From Rhodococcus sp. 14-1411-2a (lineage in GTDB: Bacteria; Actinomycetota; Actinomycetes; Mycobacteriales; Mycobacteriaceae): a stretch of 64,000 nucleotides of DNA. This document shows, piece after piece, positions 9,494 through 20,797 of this stretch. Position 1 is the stretch's first letter; each line of letters begins with the position of its first letter. The stretch is from contig NZ_NPGA01000018.1 in assembly GCF_002259485.1 (NCBI RefSeq), forward strand, positions 62,001 to 126,000. Reading direction: 5' to 3'. The translations under genes and the position numbers were made by a program. Below the pieces are notes generated by a model. That model saw only the letters and a program-made list of their open reading frames with translations. It was not told the origin of the DNA and did no database searches.

Positions 9494-9505
9494 TACCGGT
9501 CGGTA
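9494..9505. promoter_or_regulatory. Short inverted repeat in the 240-base gap upstream of icd
   Basis: The gap 9383-9622 carries the divergent promoters of the aldehyde dehydrogenase and icd. Inside it is TACCG-GT-CGGTA, resembling half of the ACCGG/CCGGT-type sites recognised by several TetR-family regulators of lipid metabolism. The arms are only five bases, so this is a weak call. I see no other feature in the gap. Confidence 0.25.
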
Positions 9506-9622
9506 ACTTGGAACCGCCGATGGAGTGATACCCCACTGGCACGCACAGCGGCGGGTTCAAAGATTAAAGTCGACGGTGGACGCATCCAAAAGACGACGTT
9601 GAAACTGAGGCAAAGGCGAAAC

Positions 9623-11860
<2,238 letters not shown>

Positions 11861-11881
11861 TTTTATCTGCTCCACCCCATG

Positions 11882-11932
11882 GAATGAATGGTCCATTCAC
11901 GCGCTCAGACGTGTTGAATGGACCATTCATTC
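11882..11932. terminator. 18-bp perfect inverted repeat after icd
   Basis: Arms GAATGAATGGTCCATTCA (11882-11899) and its exact complement (11915-11932) enclose a 15-base loop. Placed 21 bases after the icd stop and before the convergent LysR gene, it can act as a bidirectional terminator, although it lacks a T-run and the arms are themselves nearly palindromic (AATGGTCCATT), which also fits a protein-binding or repeat-element origin. Confidence 0.6.
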
Positions 11933-12029
11933 GTATTGGGGTGCAACAGCATTGGGGTTTACCGCCCACCCCGTTCGGATCAATGTGACTTTCACGCGCT
12001 CAGACGTCGTGAATGGACCATTCATTCGT
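11896..12029. repeat. Direct repeat copies overlapping the LysR 3' end
   Basis: TTCACGCGCTCAGACGT occurs at 11896-11912 and again at 11991-12007, in each case followed a few bases later by GAATGGACCATTCATTCGT (11916-11934 and 12011-12029). The unit is about 39 bases and repeats after 95 bases. The second copy supplies the last codons and the stop of the LysR gene. Confidence 0.8.
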
Positions 12030-12915
12030 TCAAGGCGGGCACCAAAATATCCAGAAACGCCGTACAGCTCGCACTTTGGCGACGCCCCGGCAGTTGGACG
12101 ACAGAGATGGTCCGGTGGATTGTCGGCTCGATAGGCAGATAGATCAGATTCGCGAACGACATCATCGGCACCACCAACTCCGGGATGACGGTGATGCCGA
12201 GTCCGGCAGCGGTCATGCCCGCCACGGCGGCCACGTTGTGCGCCTGAACCGATGGCCCGACGTCGACTCCCGCGCTTTCGAGCCCCAGTTGCACGTGTGA
12301 GGCGATGCTCGATTCGGGACCGAACGCAACGAACGGCTGGTCGGCGAGGTCGGTCCACAGTAGGCTTGTCCGTTGTGCAAGAGCATGATTCGGAGGCAAC
12401 GCGCAAACGAAGGCGTCGGTGCTGACCGTCAATCGCACCAAGTCGTTCGCTCGTCCCGACGCGGCGACGACTGCGAAGTCCACGGAACCGTCGCGAACCG
12501 AGGCCACAACATCGTCGCGCAGCCCGTCTCTGATGTGTACCGAGACGTCGGGGTGACTGCTGCGGAAGTCCACGATGTACGGCGGGAGAAACGTCGCCGC
12601 GATCGAGGGCAGGCACGCGATGGTGACGGTTCCGCGGTCGCCGGATACGAAGCGCCCGATCTGCTCCAGGCCGTCGTCGAACTCGAGCAATACCCGACGG
12701 GCATAGGCCGTGACTTCGTGTCCGTCTCCGGTGAGGTCGACGCTGCGGGTGGTGCGCACGAACAGTCGGACGCCCAGGCGTCGCTCGGCCTCGGCGACGG
12801 TACGGCTCAGGTTGGGTTGGGAGACCTGAAGCCAGTTCGCCGCTGCAGTGAAGCTCGCATGATCGGCGAGTGCGACGACGGCGCGTAGATGGGCGATGCC
12901 CAGGTTTATGCCCAC
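12022..12915 (-). CDS. LysR family transcriptional regulator
   Basis: About 297 residues. The winged helix-turn-helix occupies the first 60 residues (LRAVVALADHASFTAAANWLQVSQPNLSRTVAEAERRLG), followed by the periplasmic-binding-like effector domain. The GTG at 12915 puts the helix-turn-helix about eight residues from the N-terminus, as usual; starts up to 12966 are possible. It is divergent from the CitMHS transporter gene with an 82-base gap, so it very likely activates that operon in response to a citrate-like or related carboxylate. Its 3' end lies inside a repeated sequence, so the C-terminus (ILVPALNE) may have been altered by the repeat. Confidence 0.88.
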   Translation of the reverse strand: MGINLGIAHLRAVVALADHASFTAAANWLQVSQPNLSRTVAEAERRLGVRLFVRTTRSVDLTGDGHEVTAYARRVLLEFDDGLEQIGRFVSGDRGTVTIACLPSIAATFLPPYIVDFRSSHPDVSVHIRDGLRDDVVASVRDGSVDFAVVAASGRANDLVRLTVSTDAFVCALPPNHALAQRTSLLWTDLADQPFVAFGPESSIASHVQLGLESAGVDVGPSVQAHNVAAVAGMTAAGLGITVIPELVVPMMSFANLIYLPIEPTIHRTISVVQLPGRRQSASCTAFLDILVPALNE

Positions 12916-12997
12916 GGTGCATGAATCTATACCCAACTGATGTTGGACGGAGTAAGTGATCTGCACAACACTCTTCGTATTCGATGAAGGAGATCAC

Positions 12998-14431
12998 ATG
13001 CTCTCACTGCTCGGCTTCGGGACGATTGCCATCATCCTGCTGCTGTTGTTCACCCAACGCGTTGCGGCGATCGTCGCGCTTGCAGGTGTCCCGCTGGCTG
13101 CGGCGTTCCTGGCCGGCAACTCGCCATCCGAGGTGGCCGGGTTCGTCAAGGACGGACTCGGCGGCGTGGTGGGCGTCGCGGCGATGTTCCTCTTCGCGAT
13201 CGTGTTCTTCGGGATCATGCGCGACGCGGGACTGTTCGATCCCATCATCGCCCGCATCGTGCGCTGGGCAGGTAGTGCCCCGCCGACCGTGGCAGTCGCG
13301 ACCACTGCCCTTGCCGTGGTGGCTCACCTCGACGGCGCCGGCGCAACCACGTTCCTGATTGCCGTCCCCGCCATGCTCCCGATCTACGAACGCCTCGGTA
13401 TGAGCCGGCTCGTCCTGGCCACCTGCGTCGGACTCGGTGCCGGAGTGATGAACATGGTCCCCTGGGGTGGTCCGACGGCTCGCGCTGCAGCAACTCTGGG
13501 CGTCGACGCCAACGAACTGTGGGTTCCGTTGATTCCTGCTCAGATCGCCGGAGTCGTGTTCGCACTGGGCGTCGCCTACTACCTGGGTCGGCGTGAGCGG
13601 ACCCGTCTGGCCAAGGTCGCCGCGGGCGATGCGTCGGCCGTCGTGGAGGAGTCGACGGCGCGAATCGCCGAACGAATGTCCGTGGGATCCGGGGATACCG
13701 GATCCGCAGTCGGTGACGCGAACGAGGAGCCCGGCAGCCCGTCGACCGGTGGCGACGATGCGGACGGTCCGGCAACCGCGTCGAGTGACCGAGCACTGCT
13801 GCGGCCGAAGTTGTTCTGGGTCAACGCCTTCCTGGTAATCGCGACGTTGGCTGCGTTGATCGCCGCCATCGCCCCTCCGGAAACGTGCTTCATCATCGCC
13901 ACTATCGTGGCGCTACTCGTCAACTACCGCGGAATGAAGGCCCAGTCCGCCCGCATCGAGGCCCACGCTGTCGGCGCGATGCTGATGGTCGGCACGTTGT
14001 TGGCTGCAGGGGTACTTCTCGGTGTGCTCGACGGCAGCGGCATGATCGAGTCCATGGCGGTCAGCGCAGCGAATGCCATTCCGGACGCGATGGCCCCCGC
14101 CTTGCCGCTCATCGTCGGCGTGTTCGCCGTCCCGATGAGCCTGATCTTCGGGCCGGACGCCTACTACTTCGGTGTGCTGCCGGTCCTCATCGAGGTAGGT
14201 GACCAATTCGGAGTCAGCGCAATCGATCTGGCGCAGGCCTCGATCATCGGTGAGGAAACGGTCGGATTCCCGATCAGCCCGATGACCGGCGCGTTCTACC
14301 TTCTGGTGGGTCTCGCGAAAGTCGACATCGGTAAGCACATTCGGCACACGTTGGGGTGGGCGTGGCTGATCAGCCTCGGCATGCTCGGCGTTGCCATGGC
14401 CACCGGCGCGATCCCGCTGTGGTCGTCATGA
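12998..14431 (+). CDS. CitMHS family citrate/metal:proton symporter
   Basis: Integral membrane transporter of 477 residues with roughly 12 hydrophobic segments. Family landmarks are the N-terminal LLGFGTIAIILLLLF, the MLPIYERLGMSRLVL and GVMNMVPWGGPTARAA motifs, and a C-terminal half ending in GEETVGFPISPMTGAFYLLVGLAKVDIG. A charged, glycine-rich cytoplasmic loop (about residues 220-265) separates the halves. CitMHS proteins import citrate complexed to Mg or Ca. The start follows a strong GAAGGAG site, giving the ATG at 12998. The next gene overlaps by four bases, so transport and the AtuA-like enzyme are coupled. Confidence 0.93.
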   Translation: MLSLLGFGTIAIILLLLFTQRVAAIVALAGVPLAAAFLAGNSPSEVAGFVKDGLGGVVGVAAMFLFAIVFFGIMRDAGLFDPIIARIVRWAGSAPPTVAVATTALAVVAHLDGAGATTFLIAVPAMLPIYERLGMSRLVLATCVGLGAGVMNMVPWGGPTARAAATLGVDANELWVPLIPAQIAGVVFALGVAYYLGRRERTRLAKVAAGDASAVVEESTARIAERMSVGSGDTGSAVGDANEEPGSPSTGGDDADGPATASSDRALLRPKLFWVNAFLVIATLAALIAAIAPPETCFIIATIVALLVNYRGMKAQSARIEAHAVGAMLMVGTLLAAGVLLGVLDGSGMIESMAVSAANAIPDAMAPALPLIVGVFAVPMSLIFGPDAYYFGVLPVLIEVGDQFGVSAIDLAQASIIGEETVGFPISPMTGAFYLLVGLAKVDIGKHIRHTLGWAWLISLGMLGVAMATGAIPLWSS

Positions 14432-15780
14432 GCGCCCGCGGAACCGTCCGGTTGGGTGCCGGCGCAGGTTTTGCGGGCGATCGCATCGACCCGGCGCAGA
14501 TCTTGGCCGAGCGGGGCGAGCTCGACTATCTGATCTTCGAGTGCCTCGGAGAGCGGACGGTGGCGACAGGGCAGGCCCGAAAATTGCTCGATCCCACGGC
14601 GGGCTACGACCCGCTGTTGGCAGCGCGGATGCGTGCAGTTCTCGGGGCGACGACGGAGCAGGGCATCACCGTCGTCACGAACTCCGGAGCCGCGAATCCT
14701 GTTGCGGCAGCGGCCGTCGTTGCGCGCGTGGCCGAGCAGGTGTGCTCGCGTTCGGTGCGCATTGCTGCCGTCACCGGCGACGACGTGCTCGACGCGGTGC
14801 GCCGGATCGACCCGGTGGTGTGGGAGACCGGTCGACCGCTGTCGGAGCATTCCGAGGAACTCGTATCGGCCAACGCCTACATCGGTGCCGACGCGGTACT
14901 GCCTGCCCTCGACGTCGGTGCCGACGTGGTCGTCACCGGCCGTCTCGCCGATCCGGCGCTGTATCTCGCACCTCTGATGCACGAGTTCGGTTGGGCCGGG
15001 CAGGATTGGGAGACACTTGGTGCAGGAACTGCCGTCGGACATCTTCTCGAATGTGCGGGCCAACTGACCGGTGGTTACTTCGCCGATCCGGTCACCAAGC
15101 CGGTTCAGGGTCTGGCGAATCTGGGCTTTCCGTTCGGCGACGTACGCGCAGACGGCACAGCAGAATTCGGCAAGGTCGACGGTACCGGCGGGGAGCTGAC
15201 GCGTCGAACGTGCGCCGAGCAATTGCTGTACGAGGTCGGCGATCCCGCCAGATATCTGACGCCGGACGTGACCGCCGATTTCACCGGAGTCTCGTTCGAG
15301 ACCGTCGGACCCGATCGGGTGGCGGTGTCCGGGGCAACGGGCAGCACGCGGCCAGAGGAGCTGAAAGTGACCCTCGGGTTCCGGGGCGGTTGGCTCGGTG
15401 AGGGGCAGATCAGCTACGCGGGTCCGCGCTCGCTGCAACGCGCCGAGCTCGCCGGAGAGATTGTGCAGCAACGACTGTGGGAGGTGCACCGTATATCCGC
15501 CGAGAACGTGGGTATCGAGTACATCGGTGCGGGCGCTGCATTCCGTGGACTCGTCGCCCCCACCGATGTCCCTGAAGTGAGACTGCGCGTGACGGCGAAG
15601 GTGCCCGACGCCGAAACTGCGGCTCTCGTCGGCTGGGAAGTCGAGAGTCTCTACACCAACGGGCCCGCCGGCGGTGGCGGTGCGCGCAGCAGCAACACGG
15701 AGGTCTTGGCTATCAGATCCTGTCTGATTCCACGTGCACAGGTGACGACCGCCGTGCACATCACGGAGGTGACGGTATGA
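14428..15780 (+). CDS. AtuA-like (DUF1446) enzyme, large subunit
   Basis: A 450-residue protein of the acyclic terpene utilisation AtuA / DUF1446 family, which is found in branched or polycarboxylate catabolism but lacks a firmly assigned reaction. The N-terminal block VRLGAGAGFAGDRIDPAQIL and the core ANAYIGADAVLPALDVGADVVVTGRLADPALYLAPLMHEFGW are characteristic. In longer relatives a C-terminal ferredoxin-fold domain is fused; here it is encoded by the next gene, with an ATGA overlap. Together with CitMHS and LysR it suggests uptake and breakdown of a tricarboxylate-like compound; that is inference. Confidence 0.85.
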   Translation: MSARGTVRLGAGAGFAGDRIDPAQILAERGELDYLIFECLGERTVATGQARKLLDPTAGYDPLLAARMRAVLGATTEQGITVVTNSGAANPVAAAAVVARVAEQVCSRSVRIAAVTGDDVLDAVRRIDPVVWETGRPLSEHSEELVSANAYIGADAVLPALDVGADVVVTGRLADPALYLAPLMHEFGWAGQDWETLGAGTAVGHLLECAGQLTGGYFADPVTKPVQGLANLGFPFGDVRADGTAEFGKVDGTGGELTRRTCAEQLLYEVGDPARYLTPDVTADFTGVSFETVGPDRVAVSGATGSTRPEELKVTLGFRGGWLGEGQISYAGPRSLQRAELAGEIVQQRLWEVHRISAENVGIEYIGAGAAFRGLVAPTDVPEVRLRVTAKVPDAETAALVGWEVESLYTNGPAGGGGARSSNTEVLAIRSCLIPRAQVTTAVHITEVTV

Positions 15781-16091
15781 GGACTGTCGACGATTTCGCC
15801 GACGTGCGAACCGGGGACAAGGGCGACACCCTCATTCTCGCTGTCTTCCCGCGGACCGACGAAAGCTACGAAGTGCTGACTCGCGCAATGACTGTCGCGG
15901 CCGTCGCTGCGCATTTTGCGCCGCTGGTCACGGGAGAGGTACGCCGAACCGACATGCCCCTGGTCTCCGGGCTGGTGTTCGAGCTACCCGGCGTACTCGG
16001 TGGGGGAGTGACGGGTAGCCCGGTGCTCGACGGTCACGGCAAATGCCTGAGCTACCACCTGCTGAGTATGACTGTGCCCGAGCAGATCTAG
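15777..16091 (+). CDS. AtuA C-terminal-domain-like small subunit
   Basis: A 104-residue protein beginning [25 protein letters not shown], which matches the conserved RSGDKG-type opening of the ferredoxin-fold domain that is fused to the C-terminus of longer AtuA proteins. Its start codon overlaps the stop of the large-subunit gene (ATGA), implying equal synthesis and a complex. Its stop overlaps by four bases the stop of the convergent cyclase gene. Confidence 0.8.
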   Translation: MRTVDDFADVRTGDKGDTLILAVFPRTDESYEVLTRAMTVAAVAAHFAPLVTGEVRRTDMPLVSGLVFELPGVLGGGVTGSPVLDGHGKCLSYHLLSMTVPEQI

Positions 16092-16921
16092 TCGAGTTGC
16101 TTGACTTCAGCATCCGGCAGCACCGGCAATGTCACCGGGTACAACTGAAAAGTTCCGCTCATTCCCTTGAGTTCGACGTCACGCGGTGTCCCGAGGCTCA
16201 GGTCATGCGCCCTGTCGATGGCGTTGCGCACCGGTTCGCTGACCAGGATTTCGCCGCCGTCGGCTTGGTTCGCCACTCGTGCCGCCATGGCTACGTTGAG
16301 TCCGAACAGGTCGTCACCTCGACGCACCGAGCTGCCGACGTGCACGCCCATGCGGACGCGAATGCGGTCCCAGCGATCGGGGTTCTTCAGCAGTGCTTCC
16401 TGGACTTTCACCCCGCAGCGCACGGCCTGGGCCGGGTCGGAGAAGGCGATCATGTAGCCGTCGCCCTGGCTTTTCACTACGTGACCGTCGTGATCGTCGA
16501 CGTGTTTGCGTATCAGCTTGTTGTGCTTCTCGAGCAGCTTCACCCAGCCGCGGTCGCCGAGTTCTTCGTTGCGGGCGGTGGAGCCCTCGATGTCGGAGAA
16601 CATCACGACGATGTCGCCGTCGGCGGTCATGCGCGCGAGGTCGGGGCGTTCGACCTTCGCCCAGCCGGCGAGGTCCTCGACGGAGTTGCGGACCGTTGCG
16701 CCGAAGCCCTTGTTGATGAGTAAGTCCGTGGTGTGGAAGGCGGTTCTGATCGCGAAGGGCACGATGCCGCGTCGCTTACGGCGTTGCTGCGATTCGAGAG
16801 CGCGGTCCAGTGCACGACGTGTGTGCTTCAGCTTTCGACTTGAGACGATCAAGACCACACCGAGCGCGATGATGGCAGCGAGCTCTACTCCGGCAACTAT
16901 CCACAGGATCACGTCGCTCAT
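16088..16921 (-). CDS. Class III adenylate/guanylate cyclase with one membrane anchor
   Basis: Membrane-bound signalling enzyme making a cyclic nucleotide; 277 residues. An N-terminal transmembrane helix ([21 protein letters not shown]) precedes a basic linker and a single cyclase homology domain (about residues 105-265). The metal-binding aspartates (FSDIEGST and SQGDGYM), a base-contacting lysine (VKSQGDG) and the transition-state asparagine and arginine ([16 protein letters not shown]) are all present, so it should be active as a homodimer. Its ATG overlaps the stop of the upstream GlxA-like regulator (TCAT on the plus strand), so the two are translated together. Confidence 0.92.
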   Translation of the reverse strand: MSDVILWIVAGVELAAIIALGVVLIVSSRKLKHTRRALDRALESQQRRKRRGIVPFAIRTAFHTTDLLINKGFGATVRNSVEDLAGWAKVERPDLARMTADGDIVVMFSDIEGSTARNEELGDRGWVKLLEKHNKLIRKHVDDHDGHVVKSQGDGYMIAFSDPAQAVRCGVKVQEALLKNPDRWDRIRVRMGVHVGSSVRRGDDLFGLNVAMAARVANQADGGEILVSEPVRNAIDRAHDLSLGTPRDVELKGMSGTFQLYPVTLPVLPDAEVKQLD

Positions 16922-17898
16922 CTTTGCCTGTCGACGATGCTCGTGGTTGCACAACCGACCGCAAACTGCCGTCGGTAGGCCGTCGGCGTCACCGCGAAGG
17001 CCGAGCGGAAGTTCTGACGCAAAGTGACGGCGCTGCCGAATCCGCACAGCGCTGCGATGTTCTCGACGCTGCGATCGGTCGTTTCGAGCAGGCTCTTGGC
17101 CTCGTTCAGTCGCTTGTCCAGTACCCAGCGGGCGGGGGTGGACCCCGTCTCGAGGTGGAACTGGCGGATGAAGCTGCGTCGGCTCATGCGTGCATGTTCG
17201 GCCAGTCGCTCGATCGGCAAGGGCTCGTCCAGTCTTTCGAAGGCCCAGCTCAGCACGTCGGCAATCGCGGTACCTCCGGATGCCTCCGTGACCGGACGCT
17301 CGATGTACTGGGCCTGGCCGCCGTCGCGATGGGGTGCGACCACCAGACTGCGCGCCACCCGGGTCGCCGCCGCCGAACCGAGATGTTTGCGCACGATGTG
17401 CAGGCAGGAATCGATCGACGACGCGGTGCCCGCAGACGTCATCACGTCGCCGTGATCGATGTAGAGCACCGACTCGTCGACGCCGGCGTGTGAATTCCGC
17501 TCCCGCAGTTCGGTCATCTTGGTCCAATGTGTGACGGCCGGGCGGCCAGCGAGCAGCCCTGTGTCTGCGACGGCGAACGAACCGAGGCACAGTCCCGCGA
17601 TTTCCGCTCCACGCGAATGGGCGTCACGAAGCGCCGCCGACAGGTCTTTCCCGATGTGCGGCAACGACTCCGGCCACGACGTGACGATGACGATGTCGGC
17701 CCAGTCGACGGTATCGGGGCCGGCAATCTCGCCGACCGGGAAGCCCTCCTCGGTGCGGATCGACCCGGCTTCGTCGGACCACACCCGCGTCTCCCAGTCC
17801 GGTGCGAGTCCGAGTCGAGTCACCTCGCCGAACACCATCAACGGCGCGGCGAGGTGAAACATCGTGATGCCGTCGAACGCATAGAGCGCGATTCGCAT
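16918..17898 (-). CDS. GlxA family regulator: DJ-1/PfpI domain plus AraC helix-turn-helix
   Basis: A 326-residue transcription factor. The N-terminal half is a DJ-1/PfpI-like amidotransferase fold with its cysteine elbow in [12 protein letters not shown]; the C-terminal half carries an AraC DNA-binding domain, with [33 protein letters not shown] and [32 protein letters not shown]. It is divergent from an isochorismatase-like hydrolase (gap 124 bases), which is the usual target arrangement, and is translationally coupled to the cyclase gene downstream. Confidence 0.92.
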   Translation of the reverse strand: MRIALYAFDGITMFHLAAPLMVFGEVTRLGLAPDWETRVWSDEAGSIRTEEGFPVGEIAGPDTVDWADIVIVTSWPESLPHIGKDLSAALRDAHSRGAEIAGLCLGSFAVADTGLLAGRPAVTHWTKMTELRERNSHAGVDESVLYIDHGDVMTSAGTASSIDSCLHIVRKHLGSAAATRVARSLVVAPHRDGGQAQYIERPVTEASGGTAIADVLSWAFERLDEPLPIERLAEHARMSRRSFIRQFHLETGSTPARWVLDKRLNEAKSLLETTDRSVENIAALCGFGSAVTLRQNFRSAFAVTPTAYRRQFAVGCATTSIVDRQR

Positions 17899-18022
17899 GG
17901 CTGTCTCCGATCTCCACCGTTGGCCCGAATCAATCGAAAGTATGCATCCGTGCCACTCGTGGAAGCAAGGCCGCCACCGCAGGATGAGAAGCGACCGAGA
18001 TCGCCAGTCGAAGGAGAACACC

Positions 18023-18655
18023 ATGACCGCACCACGCAGAGCATTGATCGTCGTCGACGTCCAGCAGGAGTACTTCGAAGGTGTGCTGCAGATTCAGTAC
18101 CCGCCTCGTGACCAGTCGTTGGCCAACATCGTCCGGGCGATCGAAGCCGCAGTGGCGCAGGATCTTCCCGTGGCGATCGTGCAGCACGAGATGCCCGACG
18201 GCGCTCCGGCGTTCGTGAAGGGCACCCCGACGTACGAGCTGCACCCCGACATTCAGGCGCTCGTACAACCCTCGTTCGAGCGAGTCGAGAAGAAGTACAG
18301 CAGCGTGTTCGCCGGTACCGGTGTCGCGAAGTGGTTGCAGGGCAACAATATCGATACCGTCACGATCGTCGGATACATGACCAACAACTGCGACCTCGCA
18401 TCCAGCGCCGACGCCGAGGTGCTGGATCTGACCGTCGAAATTCTGTCCGACGCCACCGGCGCGATCAATCTCTCGAACGAGGCAGGCACCGTCTCGGCGG
18501 AGCAACTGCACAAGGCGCTGATGGTGCTGCTGCAGTCGAACTTCGCGGCGGTCGCGTCGACAGATCAGTGGATCGACGCCGTCAAGAACGGAAACGATCT
18601 GACCGCAAACAATCTGGTGGTCTCGGCAGCTCAGGGCAACGACGCGGTGGCCTGA
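18023..18655 (+). CDS. Isochorismatase-like cysteine hydrolase
   Basis: A 210-residue Rossmann-like hydrolase. The catalytic triad positions are visible: Asp in LIVVDVQQEYF, Lys in VEKKYSSVFAGT and Cys in GYMTNNCDLAS. Such enzymes cleave amides or imides (nicotinamidase, ureidoacrylate or maleamate type); the substrate here is unknown. The start has AAGGAG seven bases upstream. It is divergent from the GlxA-type regulator, which probably controls it. Confidence 0.9.
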   Translation: MTAPRRALIVVDVQQEYFEGVLQIQYPPRDQSLANIVRAIEAAVAQDLPVAIVQHEMPDGAPAFVKGTPTYELHPDIQALVQPSFERVEKKYSSVFAGTGVAKWLQGNNIDTVTIVGYMTNNCDLASSADAEVLDLTVEILSDATGAINLSNEAGTVSAEQLHKALMVLLQSNFAAVASTDQWIDAVKNGNDLTANNLVVSAAQGNDAVA

Positions 18656-18675
18656 CGCTCGGTACGCTGGATGCG

Positions 18676-19095
18676 GTGACGGCACGGGCAATTACCGACG
18701 AGACATTCGGTGCGTGGGTGATCAAGTGCAACCCGCACAAGACCGATCTCGCGCCGATGGTCGAAACCGGACGTGCGCACGAGCAGTGGTGCGTCGCCGA
18801 CAACTATCGAACGCGACTGATGGCTCCCGGGCAGCCCGTACTGTTCTGGGTCAGCAGCCATCCCCGACGCGGAATCTGGGGTGCAGGAACCTTGACCGGC
18901 ACCGCGGTCCCCGGTCCGCAGTGGAAGGTCTCGACGGACATCACGCTGTTCGACGAGCCGATTCTTGCGTCGGACATTCAGTGCATCGCGGAACTGGCGA
19001 CCGTCGAGGTGTTTCGCTCACCGCAGCAATCGAATCCGTCGTGGGTCGACGTGTCCGCGTGGGCGACGATTCGTCCGATGCTGCCAGCGTCATGA
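18676..19095 (+). CDS. EVE domain protein (PUA-like), stand-alone
   Basis: A 139-residue protein made of a single EVE-like fold: GAWVIKCNP at the N-terminus, then WCVADNYRTRLMAPGQPVLFWVS, RGIWGAG and a C-terminal SNPSWVDVSAW. EVE domains belong to the PUA superfamily and bind modified bases in DNA or RNA. The same blocks, in the same order, occur in the middle of the defence-island protein at 56933-58261, so the two are clearly paralogous. The GTG at 18676 places the domain 12 residues from the N-terminus; no good ribosome site is seen. Confidence 0.8.
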   Translation: MTARAITDETFGAWVIKCNPHKTDLAPMVETGRAHEQWCVADNYRTRLMAPGQPVLFWVSSHPRRGIWGAGTLTGTAVPGPQWKVSTDITLFDEPILASDIQCIAELATVEVFRSPQQSNPSWVDVSAWATIRPMLPAS

Positions 19096-19102
19096 TGATG
19101 TG

Positions 19103-20097
19103 ATGGTCGGTATGACATCGAACGATGCCCCGACGCAGCACGGGATGTTGGATGTGGGCGACGGCCAAAACATCTACTGGGAGCAATGGGGTCCGTCCGA
19201 CGGCGTTCCGGCGGTCTGTCTGCACGGCGGTCCGGGTGGGACTCTGAACGCGAGCCAGTTTCGTCGTCACTTCGACCTATCGCGAGTTCGCGCAATCGGA
19301 TTCGAGCAGCGCGGGTGCGGACGGTCCACCCCGCACGCGTCCGATCCCTCGACGTCGTTGTCCACCAACACCACTGCCCATCTGATTGCCGACATCGAAG
19401 CGTTGCGCGAGCACCTCGGCGTGGAGGCGTGGATCGTCAACGGCGTGTCTTGGGGATCCACCCTCGCCGTGGCCTATGCCCTCGCACACCCCACCCGTGT
19501 CCTCGGCGTCGTATTGTTCGCCGTCACCACGACCTGTCGTGAGGAAGTCGATTGGATCACCGAGGGCGTCGGCGCGGTCTTCCCGAAGCGTGGGATCGTT
19601 TCGCTACCTTCGCCGAGCAGGCCGGCGTTGGCTATCGGCGCGGGCACGGCCGACTGGTCGACGCGTACGACCGTCTGTTGGATTCGCCTGATCTCGCGTT
19701 GCGTGACAGTGCATCCCGAGAATGGGCATTGTGGGAGGACGTCCACATCTCGATCGGCACCGGCGGTCTCAGACGCGATCCCAGGTGGGAGGATGACCGG
19801 TTCCGACTGGCCTTCGTACGGCTGGCCACGCATTACTGGTCGCACGACGGGTTCTGCGATCCGCCTCTGCTCGATCGCGCCGCAGGTCTGCGCGATATCC
19901 CGGGCGTCCTGATCCATGGCAGACGCGACGTGTCCGGACCCGCCGTCACCGCGTGGCGTCTGCACCGGGAGTGGCCCGGATCGACACTTCTCGTCGACGA
20001 GGGTGACGGGCACGGTGGCAGGTCCATGGCCGCGCGTTGGGACGCAGCGAACGAGGAACTGGTCGAGCGGGCCCAGAGGCGACCGAATGGTGCATGA
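19103..20097 (+). pseudogene. pip: Prolyl iminopeptidase, disrupted by a one-base frameshift
   Basis: An alpha/beta hydrolase of the proline iminopeptidase family, which removes N-terminal proline from peptides. The first part reads through LHGGPGGTLNASQFRRHFD, FEQRGCGRST and the nucleophile VSWGSTLA. Near 19584 the frame shifts: the family sequence resumes in the next frame as PEAWDRFATFAEQAGVGYRRGHGRLVDAYDRLL and continues to IHGRRDVSGP (acid) and DGHGG (histidine) at the normal C-terminus. Restoring one G in CCCGAAG would give a full-length protein of about 330 residues. It is either a recent loss or a sequencing error. Confidence 0.85.
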
Positions 20098-20761
20098 TCG
20101 AGGAGTGACTTCTTTCCCGATCATCGACCTCACTCCCGACGAGCTGCTGACCACCACGCGCACGGTCCGCAAGCGGCTCGATCTGACGCGACCGGTTCCG
20201 ATGGAGCTGATCAAGGAATGTCTCGAGATCGCGTTGCAGGCACCGTCCGGCTCGAACAAGCAGGGGTGGCAGTGGATCGTCGTCACCGATCCTGATCTTC
20301 GCGCTCGCATCGGTGCGATCTACGGCGAACTGTTCACCGCGTATCAGGCGTCCAAGCATTCTGCAGCTGCCCTGTTCACCGACGACCCGGAACGTGCCTC
20401 GGTCCAGAAACGCGTCGGAGACAGTGCGAGCTGGCTCGGCGAGCACATGGGTGAGGTTCCGGTGTTGCTGATTCCATGCATCCAGGCCGGCAAGACGCTC
20501 CCGGCCGGTAACCAGGCCGGTCTGTGGGGCTCGCTGCTACCCGCGGTGTGGAACTACGCCCTGGCCGCACGGGCGCGTGGTCTCGGAACAGCTTGGACCA
20601 CAATTCATCTCGCGAAGGAAGCCGAAATCTCCGAACTGCTCGGCATTCCCGACGACTTCCATCAGGGTGCGCTGATTCCAACGGCGTACTACACAGGGGA
20701 GACCTTCAAGGTCGCTCCGCGGGATCCGATCGAGACGGTGCTGCACGTCGATCGCTGGTGA
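20087..20761 (+). CDS. Nitroreductase family protein
   Basis: FMN-dependent oxidoreductase fold, about 218-224 residues. Characteristic blocks are TTRTVRKRLDLTRPVP at the N-terminus, APSGSNKQGWQWIVV (FMN phosphate region), and the C-terminal LARARGLGTAWTT-like helix (AARARGLGTAWTTIHL) followed by GIPDDFHQGALIP. The ATG at 20087 has AGAGG seven bases upstream; the GTG at 20105 gives the start usual in relatives, and either is possible. Substrate unknown; members reduce quinones, nitroaromatics or enones. Confidence 0.88.
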   Translation: MVHDRGVTSFPIIDLTPDELLTTTRTVRKRLDLTRPVPMELIKECLEIALQAPSGSNKQGWQWIVVTDPDLRARIGAIYGELFTAYQASKHSAAALFTDDPERASVQKRVGDSASWLGEHMGEVPVLLIPCIQAGKTLPAGNQAGLWGSLLPAVWNYALAARARGLGTAWTTIHLAKEAEISELLGIPDDFHQGALIPTAYYTGETFKVAPRDPIETVLHVDRW

Positions 20762-20797
20762 TGCGACGTTGCGATTCCAACCGCTGACCTCGGCCCC

